From NCBI RefSeq assembly GCF_001477625.1, contig NZ_CP013692.1:2418001-2482000 (forward strand): DNA of 64,000 nucleotides. Direction: 5' to 3'. Positions 8,903 to 19,355 of the stretch are shown here, one piece after another. Made by a program: the position numbers and the translations under genes. The notes under the pieces were generated by a model. The model was not told the origin of the DNA. It searched no databases and saw nothing but the letters and a program-made list of their open reading frames with translations. This DNA is from Paucibacter sp. KCTC 42545 (GTDB lineage: Bacteria; Pseudomonadota; Gammaproteobacteria; Burkholderiales; Burkholderiaceae_C). The first letter of the stretch is position 1; every line of letters begins with the position of its first letter.

Positions 8903-9693
8903 TCGCTTTCCTGTTGCGTGACGGCAAACAACATGCCCTTTTCCTCGGCGCTGACCAGGGACTCGACTTGGGTCTCCAGGCAAGCGCGGTTACGACCTTC
9001 CGCCTTGGCTCGGTACAGCTGGCGGTCGGCTCTTTCCATCCATAGCAGCGATGACGAACGCACCCATTGCGGCGCAAACGCACCACCCAGGCTGATCGTC
9101 ACAGCAAGATTTTGTCCAGGTGCGACTTCCACCTGCAATTCAGACACCCGCTCGCGCATGCGCTCGGCCACCATGGCGCCGAAGCTGGCGGCGCAGCTGG
9201 GCAGCACGATGGCAAATTCCTCACCCCCCACCCGGGCCACGGTGTCCATGGGACGGACACCTTGGTTGAGCGCCTGCGCCACGGCACGCAGCACCATGTC
9301 ACCGGCGGCGTGGCCGTAGGTGTCGTTGACCGCCTTGAAGTGATCAATGTCCACCATCAGCAACAGGGCCGACTCGCCGGAGCGGGCCACCCGGTCGACC
9401 TCGCGCGACAGCGCCATTTCGAAGCTGCGGCGGTTGACCAGGCCGGTCAAGGCATCTTTGCTCGAGAGGTCGCAAAGCGCGTCAATGACGTCTTGCAGCC
9501 ACGCTTGGCTGTAAGGCTCGCTGTCGGGCAGCAAGGCACCGGCCTGCTGCAGCAGCTTCAAAGCCATGTCCAGCCGCAAATGGCGGGTGTCCAGCAATGT
9601 CGTGAGAGGGGTAGGTTCCAAAGGGGTTCCAAGCTTGTGCGTCAGCAGTCTAGCAGCGGCACAGGCACGGCCCAGGCGTGAACAAGGGCCCAT
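8899..9693 (-). CDS. Diguanylate cyclase (GGDEF domain)
   Basis: A 264-residue protein with an N-terminal helical region of about 90 residues without a recognised sensor domain or membrane segment, then a GGDEF domain. The active-site motif is GGEEF (in RVGGEEFAIVLP). An inhibitory I-site RxxD (RPMD) lies five residues upstream, so feedback inhibition by c-di-GMP is expected. It should make c-di-GMP from two GTP in the cytosol. The ATG at 9693 has AAGG six bases upstream. It is the first gene of a minus-strand operon followed by the FlhG-like ATPase and a truncated globin, and is divergent from cheR. Confidence 0.9.
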   Translation of the reverse strand: MGPCSRLGRACAAARLLTHKLGTPLEPTPLTTLLDTRHLRLDMALKLLQQAGALLPDSEPYSQAWLQDVIDALCDLSSKDALTGLVNRRSFEMALSREVDRVARSGESALLLMVDIDHFKAVNDTYGHAAGDMVLRAVAQALNQGVRPMDTVARVGGEEFAIVLPSCAASFGAMVAERMRERVSELQVEVAPGQNLAVTISLGGAFAPQWVRSSSLLWMERADRQLYRAKAEGRNRACLETQVESLVSAEEKGMLFAVTQQESE

Positions 9694-9881
9694 TGCCGGC
9701 CTTGTTTGCTCTATGCTTGGCTCGAATCAAATGCAAACTATGTGACGGAGCCGGATCCAGGCCAGAACTCAGGCAATTTGCCCGCAAAGCGCTGTGCGCC
9801 CCACGGGCGTCATTTGATCGTGATGTGTTTTTTGCGCCTTGATCCGAATTGATAGCCAGAGAGACCAACCGAGCTCAATCC

Positions 9882-10733
9882 ATGTCCGCAGTACCCAATG
9901 CCGCTGGTGGCGATTCGATTGACCATGAATTCAGTTTCAGCAAAAGCGACTTTGACCGCGTCCGCGCCCTGATCTACAAACATGCGGGCATCAGCCTGCA
10001 TGAGGGCAAGCACGCCATGGTCTACAGCCGCTTGTCACGCCGCTTGCGTGACACCGGTCACAAATCATTTGCGGACTATCTGCAGTGGTTGGAATCCACC
10101 ACAGGCACCCAGGCCACCAGCGAGTGGCAAGAATTCGTCAATTGCCTGACCACCAATCTGACCTCCTTCTTCCGCGAGGAGCATCATTTCCACGCCCTCA
10201 AGGACGACCTCAAGCCCCTGGCCGGCAAGCCGGTGCGGATCTGGTGTTGCGCCGCCTCCACCGGCGAGGAGCCCTACTCCATCGCCATGACCTGCAGCGA
10301 GTCGCTGGGCAGCAACGCCAACGTCTCCATCACCGCCAGCGACATCGACACCAATGTCTTGAACACCTGCCGCCGTGGCGTCTACAACGCCGACGCCCGC
10401 GGTCTTGACCAAACCCGGCTGCGGAACTTCTTCATGAAGGGCACGGGCGGCAACGCCGGGCGCATCCGCGTCAAGCCTGAGTTGCAGAAGTGGATCGACT
10501 TCCGCACCCTCAATCTGATGGACCGCCAGTGGAACTTGGGCGAACCCTTCCACATGGTGTTCTGCCGCAATGTGATGATTTATTTCGACGCACCCACCCA
10601 GCGCAAGGTGCTGGAAGGCATTCACCGTGAAATGCGTCCCCACGGCCTGCTGTTCGTGGGCCATTCGGAGAATTTCACCGAGTCCAAGGACTTATTCCGC
10701 CTGCGAGGCAAAACCATCTACGAACGCGTCTGA
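9882..10733 (+). CDS. cheR: Chemotaxis protein methyltransferase CheR
   Basis: A 283-residue SAM-dependent methyltransferase that methylates glutamates of chemoreceptors. The N-terminal helical CheR domain is followed by the SAM-binding part: 'NLTSFFRE', the glycine-poor SAM loop 'CAASTGEEPYSIAM', the acidic 'ASDIDTNVL', and 'FCRNVMIYF' followed by the 'LFVGHSEN' end motif. The ATG at 9882 gives the usual N-terminus; a TTG at 9849 would add 11 residues. It heads cheR-cheD-cheB, the adaptation module common in Burkholderiales, with no cheA or receptor genes inside the window. Confidence 0.95.
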   Translation: MSAVPNAAGGDSIDHEFSFSKSDFDRVRALIYKHAGISLHEGKHAMVYSRLSRRLRDTGHKSFADYLQWLESTTGTQATSEWQEFVNCLTTNLTSFFREEHHFHALKDDLKPLAGKPVRIWCCAASTGEEPYSIAMTCSESLGSNANVSITASDIDTNVLNTCRRGVYNADARGLDQTRLRNFFMKGTGGNAGRIRVKPELQKWIDFRTLNLMDRQWNLGEPFHMVFCRNVMIYFDAPTQRKVLEGIHREMRPHGLLFVGHSENFTESKDLFRLRGKTIYERV

Positions 10734-10802
10734 ACGCTGGCTTCAAGCAGCCACGTCAAGACGCCCGCCTAAAGACTTCAACCTCAAGGCCGATAGACAT
10801 CC

Positions 10803-11501
10803 ATGAGTAATCCCCCCGTCTCTTCCGGAGTTGGTGCCGCTGCAAGAGCAGGTGCGTACGCGAGCGCGATGTCGTCCAGTTCGGCGGGGGCGGCGCGCGT
10901 GGCGCAGCTCAAGTCGGTGCAGCGCAAAGCCGGCGAAGCCTCCTTCTTCTTCTACGACGCCCACTTCAAAAACGCCGCCGTCAAGATCCTGCCCGGCGAG
11001 TACTACGTTGACAACGAAGACCTGCTGGTCATGACCACGCTGGGTTCTTGCATCGCCGCCTGCCTGTGGGACCGCCACGCCCAGATCGGCGGCATGAACC
11101 ACTTCATGCTGCCCGACGGCGCCGGCGACTCGGGCCGCTACGGCTCCTTCGCGATGGAATTGTTGATCAACGAGATGATGAAGCGCGGTGCGGCCAAGAG
11201 CCGCATGGAAGCCAAGATTTTTGGCGGCGGCGCTGTGATCGCCGGCATGAACACCATCAACGTCGGTGAACGCAATACCAACTTCGTCATCGACTACCTC
11301 AAGACCGAGCGCATCCCCATCGTCTCCAAAGACGTGATGGACATCTACCCGCGCAAGGTCTGCTTCCTGCCTCACAGCGGTAAGGCCATGGTCAAGCGTC
11401 TGGCACCGGCCAGCACGGAAGCCCTGGTCCAACAAGACCGCCTGGCCGCGCAAAAGGCGCAACCCGTGGTCGCCACAGGCGGCTCGGTCGACCTGTTCTG
11501 A
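10803..11501 (+). CDS. cheD: Chemoreceptor glutamine deamidase CheD
   Basis: A 232-residue CheD. The catalytic Cys is in [10 protein letters not shown] and the catalytic His in GGMNHFMLP; the later '[11 protein letters not shown]' and 'VGERNTNFV' are also typical. CheD converts specific receptor glutamines to glutamates and modulates adaptation together with CheR and CheB. The N-terminal 40 residues are Ala/Ser-rich and poorly conserved, and the last 25 residues form a low-complexity tail. It lies 69 bp after cheR and 26 bp before cheB. Confidence 0.95.
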   Translation: MSNPPVSSGVGAAARAGAYASAMSSSSAGAARVAQLKSVQRKAGEASFFFYDAHFKNAAVKILPGEYYVDNEDLLVMTTLGSCIAACLWDRHAQIGGMNHFMLPDGAGDSGRYGSFAMELLINEMMKRGAAKSRMEAKIFGGGAVIAGMNTINVGERNTNFVIDYLKTERIPIVSKDVMDIYPRKVCFLPHSGKAMVKRLAPASTEALVQQDRLAAQKAQPVVATGGSVDLF

Positions 11502-11527
11502 CCCAGCAGGAATCGGAAAGAAACGAA

Positions 11528-12622
11528 ATGGCAAAAACAAAAGTAGTGGTGGTCGACGATTCCGCGCTGGTGCGCAGCATCCTCACCGAGATCATCAACC
11601 GGCAGCCCGATATGGAATGCATTGGCGCGGCCGCCGACCCCTTGCTGGCGCGCGAGATGATCCGCACGCTCAACCCCGACGTGATCACGCTGGACATTGA
11701 AATGCCGCGCATGGACGGGCTGGACTTCCTCTCGCGCTTGATGCGCTTGCGGCCCATGCCGGTGGTGATGGTATCCACGCTGACCGAGCGCGGCGCCGAA
11801 GTGACGCTGAAGGCGCTGGAACTCGGCGCGGTGGACTTCGTCGCCAAGCCCAAGATCGGCGTGGCTGATGGTATCCGCCTGCTGGCCGATGACATCACCG
11901 ACAAAATCCGCATCGCCAGCAAAGCCCATATCCGCCGCGCCCCACCCGGCCCAGCCGCCGCCGCAGCGCCAGGCGCCCCGCCAGCCGCGCCCCACAAGCC
12001 GGTGAGCATGGCCAGCCTGGGCCGTTTGTCGACCGAGAAAATCATCTTCATCGGCGCCTCCACCGGCGGCACCGAGGCCACCAAAGACGTGCTGGTGAAC
12101 CTGCCGGCCGACTGCCCGGCCGTGGTCATCACCCAGCACATGCCGCCCGGCTTCACCAAGAGCTATGCGGCACGCCTGGACGGGCTGTGCCGCATCCGCG
12201 TCAAAGAAGCGCAAGACGGCGAACGTATCCTGCCGGGCCACGGCTATATCGCCCCGGGCGGCTTCCACCTCAGCGTCGAGCGTTCCGGCGCCAACTACAT
12301 CGCCCGGGTGCAAGACGGTGAACCGGTGAACCGCCACAAGCCCTCGGTCGAGGTGCTATTCCATTCCGCCGCGCGCGTGGTGGGCCCCAATGCCCTGGGC
12401 ATCATGCTGACCGGCATGGGCGCGGACGGTGCCAAGGCCATGAAGGTGATGAAGGACGCGGGCTCCTACAACCTGGTCCAAGACGAAGCCACTTGCGTGG
12501 TGTTCGGCATGCCGCGTGAAGCCATCGCCGCCGGCGCCGCCGACGAGGTGCTGCCGCTGAACCAGATCGCCCCGCGCTTGATCGAGAAGCTGCGTAGCTC
12601 GGGCCTGACCCACCGGGTCTAA
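11528..12622 (+). CDS. cheB: Protein-glutamate methylesterase CheB
   Basis: A 364-residue response regulator-methylesterase. The receiver domain (residues 1-120) has the acidic pair Asp10-Asp11, phospho-acceptor Asp56 (TLDIEMP) and the conserved Lys in VAKPK. An Ala/Pro-rich linker (about 138-160) leads to the esterase domain with Ser in GASTGG, His in TQHMPPGF and Asp in GMGADG, the catalytic triad. CheB removes methyl groups from receptors when phosphorylated by CheA. A purine-rich GGAAAGAAA ribosome-binding region precedes the ATG. It follows cheR and cheD as one operon. Confidence 0.96.
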   Translation: MAKTKVVVVDDSALVRSILTEIINRQPDMECIGAAADPLLAREMIRTLNPDVITLDIEMPRMDGLDFLSRLMRLRPMPVVMVSTLTERGAEVTLKALELGAVDFVAKPKIGVADGIRLLADDITDKIRIASKAHIRRAPPGPAAAAAPGAPPAAPHKPVSMASLGRLSTEKIIFIGASTGGTEATKDVLVNLPADCPAVVITQHMPPGFTKSYAARLDGLCRIRVKEAQDGERILPGHGYIAPGGFHLSVERSGANYIARVQDGEPVNRHKPSVEVLFHSAARVVGPNALGIMLTGMGADGAKAMKVMKDAGSYNLVQDEATCVVFGMPREAIAAGAADEVLPLNQIAPRLIEKLRSSGLTHRV

Positions 12623-12813
12623 ATCCGGGAACGCCGGCAAACCCGGGAGAACCAGAGAATACGGAGAGCTGGGCGCTGCGCCCAGCGATCCCTCCTAGCC
12701 AGAACGTCACAAGATCACCACAGCGCCACGGCACTTCTTCACGCCTGCGCTGTTTTTCTCCCCTCGGCCGGCAGCTTCAACACCCTGTCACTTTGGCCGG
12801 GCAGCATGGCGGC

Positions 12814-14628
12814 ATGACGATCACGCTTGCCCACTCCCACAGTTCCAGCGCGCCCAGCCGCGGTACTGAGCGCCCCGCCCTCCTGCGGGTGCAGACCCTG
12901 ATCAATGAAGACCTGCTGAGCACCTTGTTTCAGCCGGTCACCCAGATGGACTCGGGCCTGATCTACGGCTACGAGGCCCTGGTGCGCGGCCCCGCCGGCA
13001 GCGCGCTGGAATACCCCGACGCCTTGTTTGCCGCCGGGCGCCGTGAAGGCCTCAGCGTCGCCCTGGAAGTGCGCTGCGCCAGCCAGGCGCTGAAGGACTG
13101 GAGCGCGCAAAAGCTGCCCGGCAAATTGCTGATCAATATGAGTGCCGCCGCACTGGCCAGCGCCGTCGGCCAAGACCAGGGCGAGCGCAGCCTGAAGTTC
13201 TGCGGCCAGTTGGGACTCAAGCCCTCCGACATCGTGATCGAGCTGACCGAGCATGAGCGCGTCACCGACATCGGCAGCCTGCGCAATGCCATCAGCCATC
13301 TGCGCCGCCAGGGTGTGGGCATTGCGCTGGACGACTTCGGCGACGGCCGCTCCTCCCTGCGTCTGTGGTCCGAAATCCAGCCCGATCTGGTCAAGATCGA
13401 CAAATACTTCACCCACGATCTGCCCGCCCACGCCGAAAAGCTGCAGACCTTTCGCGCCCTGCTGCAACTGGCCGAAACCTTCGGCGCCCAGTTGGTGGCC
13501 GAAGGCATCGAGAACGCCGAGGAATTGCGCGTGCTGCGCGATCTGGGCGTGCGCTACGGTCAGGGTTGGTTCATCGGCCGCCCGGCCCGCCAGGCCGCGG
13601 CCGAGGCCCTGCCGGCGGCGCGCGCGGTGCTGGCCAGCAATGACATCGCCGTGCTGCCCGAGCTGCGCCGCGCGTCCAGCAACGGCGTGACGGCCGAGCA
13701 TCTGATGAAGGACGCCATCGCCGTCACCGAGGAGACCACCCACGAGCAGCTGTTCCGCCTCTTCAACGAGCAAGAGCAGATGCAAGCCATCGCCGTGTTG
13801 GATGCGCAGGGCGTGCCGGTGGCCCTGGTGGACCGTTCGCAATTCCTCAATCGTTGGGCCAAGCCCTTCTTCCTGGACCTCTACGGCCGCCGCCCCTGCA
13901 CCCTGTTCGCCAACCCGACGCCGCTGATCGTGGACGCCGATACCGGCATCGAGGCACTCACCACGGTGCTGACCTCAGCCGACCAGCGCTATCTGCGCGA
14001 GGGTTTCATCATCACCCGCGAGGGCCGCTACCTGGGCCTGGGCACGGGCGAGCAGCTGGTGCGCTCGGTCACCGAGGCCCGCATCGAAGCGGCCCGCCAT
14101 GCCAACCCGCTGACCTTTTTGCCCGGCAATATTCCGATCAGCCAACACATCGGCCGCTTGATCTCCAGCGGGCGCGAGTTCGTCGCGGCCTATGCCGACC
14201 TGAACCACTTCAAGCCCTTCAACGATGAATACGGCTACTGGCGCGGCGACGAAATGATCCGCCTGGTAGCCCGCGTGGCCAGCCAGCATTGCGATAGCCA
14301 GCGGGACTTCCTTGGCCATGTCGGCGGCGATGACTTCGTCATCCTGTTCCAGAGCGACGACTGGGAGCATCGCTGCGAGCAAATCGTCGAGCGCTTCAAC
14401 GAGTTGGCACGCAACCTCTTCGACGCGGCAGCTCTGGAGGCCGGCGGCATCATGGCCGAAGACCGCCACGGCGATCTGCGTTTCCACCCCTGCACCACCT
14501 TGAGCATTGGTGCGGTGCGCATCCGCCCCGGTTCCTTGCAGCGCGCCGAGGAAGTGGCCACCGCCGCAGCCACCGCCAAGCGCCATGCCAAGCATGAGCA
14601 GCTGAGTGTTTACGTGATGGCCGCCTGA
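12814..14628 (+). CDS. EAL-CBS-GGDEF protein (c-di-GMP turnover)
   Basis: A 604-residue cytosolic protein with three modules. An N-terminal EAL domain (about residues 30-260) has the intact motif YEALVRG, 'INMS', 'ELTEHE', 'ALDDFGDG' and 'VAEGIEN', consistent with an active phosphodiesterase. A middle region (about 275-410) reads like paired CBS domains. A C-terminal GGDEF domain (about 430-600) carries GGDDF in 'HVGGDDFVILF'. The combination and order match bifunctional or switch-type c-di-GMP enzymes. The start is the ATG at 12814; a TTG at 12793 would add seven residues. It lies 191 bp after cheB, so operon membership is uncertain, but it suggests c-di-GMP control linked to motility. Confidence 0.88.
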   Translation: MTITLAHSHSSSAPSRGTERPALLRVQTLINEDLLSTLFQPVTQMDSGLIYGYEALVRGPAGSALEYPDALFAAGRREGLSVALEVRCASQALKDWSAQKLPGKLLINMSAAALASAVGQDQGERSLKFCGQLGLKPSDIVIELTEHERVTDIGSLRNAISHLRRQGVGIALDDFGDGRSSLRLWSEIQPDLVKIDKYFTHDLPAHAEKLQTFRALLQLAETFGAQLVAEGIENAEELRVLRDLGVRYGQGWFIGRPARQAAAEALPAARAVLASNDIAVLPELRRASSNGVTAEHLMKDAIAVTEETTHEQLFRLFNEQEQMQAIAVLDAQGVPVALVDRSQFLNRWAKPFFLDLYGRRPCTLFANPTPLIVDADTGIEALTTVLTSADQRYLREGFIITREGRYLGLGTGEQLVRSVTEARIEAARHANPLTFLPGNIPISQHIGRLISSGREFVAAYADLNHFKPFNDEYGYWRGDEMIRLVARVASQHCDSQRDFLGHVGGDDFVILFQSDDWEHRCEQIVERFNELARNLFDAAALEAGGIMAEDRHGDLRFHPCTTLSIGAVRIRPGSLQRAEEVATAAATAKRHAKHEQLSVYVMAA

Positions 14629-14685
14629 TCGGCGCTACGCCGCGGAAAGCCCCTGGCGCGTAGCCGAGAACTGAGGAGCAGGGTT

Positions 14686-15951
14686 TCAGTCCGCCAGAAA
14701 CAGCGACTGCAGATCGTTCAGGAAGTCAAAGCCCAGCGGCGTGGCGGCAATGCGCGCCGAGTCGGCTTCCAGCAAGCCCTTTTGGCGCCCCTGCGCCATC
14801 GCCTTGGCGATGCTCGAGGGTGGCAGGCCGGTGCGCTCCAGAAAATGCGTCAGCGGCACGCCTTCACGCAGGCGCAGAGCGTTCAGCATGAACTCGAAGG
14901 GCAGCTCGGCACGGCTGACCTCGTTCTCATTCGACACCGCCGCGCCCTCGCCGGCCTTGGCCATATAGCTGGCCGGCTCGCGCCAGCGCACCTGGCGCAA
15001 GACCCGGTGCGGGAATGAGAGCTTGGTATGCGCGCCAGCGCCAATGCCCAGATAGTCGCCAAACTGCCAGTAGTTCTGGTTGTGGGCGCAGCGGTGCCCT
15101 TCACGCGCGAAGGCCGAAACCTCGTAGCGCGACAGGCCTTGCTCGGCAGTGCGCGCGGTGATCAGGTCCAGCATCTCGCTGGCCAGATCGCCATCGGGCA
15201 AATTCGCCGGCGGCGCAATGGCGAAGCGGGTATTGGGCTCGATCGTCAGGTGATAGACCGACAGATGCGGCGGCTTGAAGCTCAGCGCAGTCTGCAACTC
15301 TTGATCCAACTCGGCCAGGCTTTGCTGCGGCAAGGCGTACATCAGGTCGAGGTTGAAGGTGTCGAAGGCCTGAGCCGCTTCCTCGATGGCGGCGCGGGCC
15401 TGTGCGCCGCTGTGCACGCGGCCCAAGGCCTGCAGCTTGCTGTCATCAAAGCTCTGAACACCGATGGACAAACGGGTCACGCCGGCGCTGCGAAAGCCTT
15501 TGAAGCGCTCGCGCTCGAAAGTGCCGGGGTTGGCTTCGAGCGTGATCTCGCAGCCCGCCTCCAGCGGCAGGCGGGCGCGCAGGTCGGAGATCAACTCGGC
15601 AATCTGCTCCGGCGCGAACAAGCTGGGCGTGCCCCCGCCGATGAAGATGCTGACCACCGGCCGGCCCCAGATCAGCGGCAGCGCCGCTTCCAGATCGGCC
15701 CGCAAGGCGGCCAGATAAGCACGCGCGGTAGCCAGCGGCAATTGCTTGGAGGCGCCGGCTGACTCAGCCACTGCTGCCTCAACACGTTGGCTAGGCAGCT
15801 GCGGCTGGAGGGCCGCCGGCAACTCATGCGAGTTGAAGTCGCAGTACGGGCATTTGCGCAGGCACCAAGGCAGGTGCACATACAGCGAGAGCGGTGGCAA
15901 GGCCGCCAGGCTCAGCGTGCCTGGGCGCATCAGATGCTGCAAATCAGCCAA
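14686..15951 (-). CDS. hemW: Radical SAM haem chaperone HemW (HemN-like)
   Basis: A 421-residue radical SAM protein. The iron-sulfur motif is Cys30-x3-Cys34-x2-Cys37 (PWCLRKCPYCDFN), followed by 'FIGGGTPSL', 'ANPGT' and 'RLSIGVQSF', the HemW/HemN signature. HemW-type proteins have an alternative third-Cys context compared with true HemN coproporphyrinogen dehydrogenase and act as haem chaperones. Start choice is open: a TTG at 15951 has GAGG nine bases upstream and overlaps rdgB, while an ATG lies at 15930. It is the last gene of the kinase-phosphatase-rph-rdgB-hemW unit. Confidence 0.92.
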   Translation of the reverse strand: MADLQHLMRPGTLSLAALPPLSLYVHLPWCLRKCPYCDFNSHELPAALQPQLPSQRVEAAVAESAGASKQLPLATARAYLAALRADLEAALPLIWGRPVVSIFIGGGTPSLFAPEQIAELISDLRARLPLEAGCEITLEANPGTFERERFKGFRSAGVTRLSIGVQSFDDSKLQALGRVHSGAQARAAIEEAAQAFDTFNLDLMYALPQQSLAELDQELQTALSFKPPHLSVYHLTIEPNTRFAIAPPANLPDGDLASEMLDLITARTAEQGLSRYEVSAFAREGHRCAHNQNYWQFGDYLGIGAGAHTKLSFPHRVLRQVRWREPASYMAKAGEGAAVSNENEVSRAELPFEFMLNALRLREGVPLTHFLERTGLPPSSIAKAMAQGRQKGLLEADSARIAATPLGFDFLNDLQSLFLAD

Positions 15952-16603
15952 GATGCCAGACCTCGCGCATTTGACGGGCCAGGTCGACAGCAGCCAGGGC
16001 GCGGTGGCTGAGCGCGTTCTTTTCCGCGGCGCTCAATTGCGCCACACTGCGGCCAAGCCTTGGGATGAAGAGCAAGGGGTCATAGCCGAAGCCACCCTCG
16101 CCGCTCAAGGCGGGCAAGATCTGACCCTGCCAGCGGCCCATGGCGATCAAGGGCTCGGGGTCTGCCGCAGTTTGCACGGCCACCAGGGCGCAAACAAAGC
16201 GGGCGCCGCGCTGCTCAGCCAGCGGGAACGCGGCCATTTGCTCGAGCAAGACGCGGTTGTTGTCGGCATCGGTCGGCCGGGGCGTCACCTGCCCTTCAGG
16301 CGCAGCCGGCGCAAACAGGCCGGCATAACGCGCCGACAGCACGCCCGGCGCGCCCTTCAAGGCTTCCACCGCCAGGCCGGAGTCATCGGCCAGCGCAGGC
16401 AAACCACTCAGGCGCGCGGCATGGCGCGCCTTGACCAGGGCGTTCTCAACAAAGCTGTCAAACGGCTCTTCGGCCTCCGGGATGCCCAGAGAGCCTTGAG
16501 TCACCAGCTCAACGCCCAGGGGCGCGAACAAGGCCTGCAACTCGGCCAGTTTTTTGGCATTGTTGGAGGCCAGAACCAATCGAGTCGGCATTGCGCTAGA
16601 CAT
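15944..16603 (-). CDS. rdgB: RdgB/HAM1-family non-canonical purine NTP pyrophosphatase
   Basis: A protein of about 219 residues that hydrolyses dITP, XTP and similar nucleotides to monophosphates, cleansing the nucleotide pool. It shows 'LASNNAKKLAEL' at the N-terminus, 'FVENALVKAR', 'ADDSGLAVEAL', 'GAPGVLSARYAG' and 'GFGYDPLLFIP', all family hallmarks. The ATG at 16603 was chosen; a GTG at 16615 that overlaps the rph stop, or an ATG at 16591, are also possible. It overlaps the start region of hemW by eight bases if hemW starts at 15951. Confidence 0.94.
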   Translation of the reverse strand: MSSAMPTRLVLASNNAKKLAELQALFAPLGVELVTQGSLGIPEAEEPFDSFVENALVKARHAARLSGLPALADDSGLAVEALKGAPGVLSARYAGLFAPAAPEGQVTPRPTDADNNRVLLEQMAAFPLAEQRGARFVCALVAVQTAADPEPLIAMGRWQGQILPALSGEGGFGYDPLLFIPRLGRSVAQLSAAEKNALSHRALAAVDLARQMREVWHLG

Positions 16604-16611
16604 CGGCAAAC

Positions 16612-17343
<732 letters not shown>

Positions 17344-17357
17344 GGACAACTCTCTCT

Positions 17358-18359
17358 TCAGGGTTTCTTGCGGCGCAGACCCGGCATGGCGGATCGCAGG
17401 GCCTGGGCGGGCGCGGCGTTGGCCTGTGCTGCTTGGGCAGCCTGGACACTGGCCGCGCTATTGCGGCTGCCAGCCAGCTTGATGGCGTCGTTGATCTCGC
17501 GCACCGAGCGCTCGATCTCGGCCTCATCCATCTCGAAGCGGCGCTCGTTACCCAGGTCCAGGCTCTGGATGGTGGAGGAATAGCCCTGGTCGCTCAGGTC
17601 CTGGGTGGAATCCACGCCGGCCTCGCCCACACCCTCCCACTCCACCGCCAGCACCGTGACATTGTCGCAGCGCGGGCCGCCGTTGCGCAGGGCCTGTTCC
17701 ACCAGTTCCGGCACCGCGTCGGTGACCGGGAGGGTCGCCAGCTGGATGGTGATGGTTTCGTCCGACACCGTGCCCCACAAACCATCCGAGCACAGCATCA
17801 GGCGGTCACCTGGTTCGAGCTGCATCGGGCCGGAGCAGTCCACCATCGGCCGCCCCGGGCTGCCCAGGCAGGTAAACAAGACATTGCGGTTGAAATTCTC
17901 GCCCGCTTGCGGCGAGCGGCCCAAGGCCGCTTGCAGCTCCAAATAGGAATGGTCCCGGGTGCGCGCCACCAAGCGCCCGGCGCGCAGCATATAAAGCCGC
18001 GAGTCGCCGCAATGCGCCCAATGCGCTGTGCTGCCTTGCAGAATGCAGGCCACGATGGTGGTGCGCGGGGTATCGCTCAGACCTTTGTCGGCGCTGTAGC
18101 GCAGAATTTGCTGATGCGCGATTTGCACCGCGTCTTGCAGGAACTTCTCGGGGTCGGCCAGCATGGGCTTGGCTTCGCGCTGAAACATCGCGGCCAGGGT
18201 TTGCAGGGCCAGCTGCGCCGCCACTTCGCCTTCCGGGTGGCCCCCCATGCCATCGGCCAGGGCGAACAAGCCGGCATCACGGGTATAGCAATACCCCATG
18301 CGATCTTCGTTCTTCTCGCGCCCGCCGCGTCGGCTCACCTGATAGGTGCTGAACCTCAC
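17358..18359 (-). CDS. PP2C-family serine/threonine protein phosphatase
   Basis: A 333-residue PP2C/Stp1-type phosphatase. All metal-binding motifs are visible: 'KNEDRMG', '[11 protein letters not shown]', '[10 protein letters not shown]', '[10 protein letters not shown]' and '[10 protein letters not shown]'. Beyond the catalytic domain (about 245 residues) is a C-terminal tail of about 85 residues rich in Ala/Gln and ending in basic residues (RRKKP), of unknown function. Its start codon overlaps the stop of the upstream kinase gene (ATGA). The pair should form a reversible phospho-switch. Confidence 0.93.
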   Translation of the reverse strand: MRFSTYQVSRRGGREKNEDRMGYCYTRDAGLFALADGMGGHPEGEVAAQLALQTLAAMFQREAKPMLADPEKFLQDAVQIAHQQILRYSADKGLSDTPRTTIVACILQGSTAHWAHCGDSRLYMLRAGRLVARTRDHSYLELQAALGRSPQAGENFNRNVLFTCLGSPGRPMVDCSGPMQLEPGDRLMLCSDGLWGTVSDETITIQLATLPVTDAVPELVEQALRNGGPRCDNVTVLAVEWEGVGEAGVDSTQDLSDQGYSSTIQSLDLGNERRFEMDEAEIERSVREINDAIKLAGSRNSAASVQAAQAAQANAAPAQALRSAMPGLRRKKP

Positions 18360-19324
18360 GCCTTGGCCCCGGTCTTCAAGTTCTCCAGTTGCAACTTGAG
18401 GCGCTCGCTGAAGCTGAGCTTGGTGTAGCGCCGCTCGGTTTCACGCGCCAGCTCTTTTTGCAAAGCAAAAACGCTTTGCGGCCGCGCCAGCGGGTCCAGC
18501 GACATGCACCATTCGGTGACTTCGATCAGATTGTCGGAATAGACATTGCGCAAGCGCGACAAGCTCAGCGCCAGCCGGTCTTTCTCAAGCCGCTGAGGTG
18601 CGTCGTTAGGCGGGTAGCCCTGCATGCAGGCGTAGATGCAAGCGCCAATGGCGTAGATGTCCGTCCACGGCCCCAGGGCGCCGTCGCGCCGATACATCTC
18701 GGGCGCGGCAAAACCGGGGGTGTACATGGGGCGGATGAAATTGCCTTCCTTGCTCAGCACCTCGCGCGCAGCGCCGAAGTCCAGCAAGACCGCTTTGTTC
18801 TCATTGGTGATGAAGATATTGGCCGGCTTGATGTCCAGGTGCAGCATCTTGTGCTGATGCACGATGCGCAAGCCGCGCAGGATCTCGTCGAACAGGCTGC
18901 GGATGGTGGACTCGCGGAAGACCTTGTCGCGTTTCAAGTCACGCGCGGTGACGATGAAATCCTGCAGCGTGTCGCCCTGCAGATAGTTCATCACCATGTA
19001 AACGGTTTCGTTCTCGCGCAGGAAGTTCAGCACCGAGACCACGCTGGGGTGCGAGATCTGCGCCAGCGAGCGGCCTTCTTCGAAGAAGCTCTTCAGACCC
19101 AGGCGGTAGAGCGGCTGCTTCTCGGGTTTGACGCGCGGCGTCAACTCACCCGGCGAGCGTTCCGCCAAGCTGGAAGGCAGGTATTCCTTCAGGGCCACCA
19201 AGTGACGCTCGGGGTCTTCTGCCAAGTAGACGACGCCGAATCCACCGGCAGCCAATCGCTTGATGATCTGGTAGCCCCCCACCACAGTTCCTGCGGGCAG
19301 TGGGGCCGGTTTCGGCTTTGACAT
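18356..19324 (-). CDS. Hanks-type serine/threonine protein kinase
   Basis: A 322-residue soluble protein kinase. It has the glycine loop 'LAAGGFGVVY', the catalytic Lys46 (VALKEYLP), the catalytic loop HLDIKPANIF, the DFG motif (DFGAAR) and an APE-like 'FAAPEMY'. The 'YTPGFAAPEMYRR' activation segment resembles the kinases found with PP2C phosphatases in Burkholderiales. There is no transmembrane or PASTA segment, so it acts in the cytosol. It is translationally coupled to the PP2C gene and is divergent from yicC, only 31 bp away, so its promoter must overlap the yicC start region. Confidence 0.93.
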   Translation of the reverse strand: MSKPKPAPLPAGTVVGGYQIIKRLAAGGFGVVYLAEDPERHLVALKEYLPSSLAERSPGELTPRVKPEKQPLYRLGLKSFFEEGRSLAQISHPSVVSVLNFLRENETVYMVMNYLQGDTLQDFIVTARDLKRDKVFRESTIRSLFDEILRGLRIVHQHKMLHLDIKPANIFITNENKAVLLDFGAAREVLSKEGNFIRPMYTPGFAAPEMYRRDGALGPWTDIYAIGACIYACMQGYPPNDAPQRLEKDRLALSLSRLRNVYSDNLIEVTEWCMSLDPLARPQSVFALQKELARETERRYTKLSFSERLKLQLENLKTGAKA

Positions 19325-19355
19325 AATCGACTTTTATTTCCACACCGGACGCTAG

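Noticed and set aside
14629..14685. Inverted repeat between the EAL-GGDEF gene and hemW as a bidirectional terminator
   Set aside because: Only about 7 bp pair and there is no T-tract on either strand.
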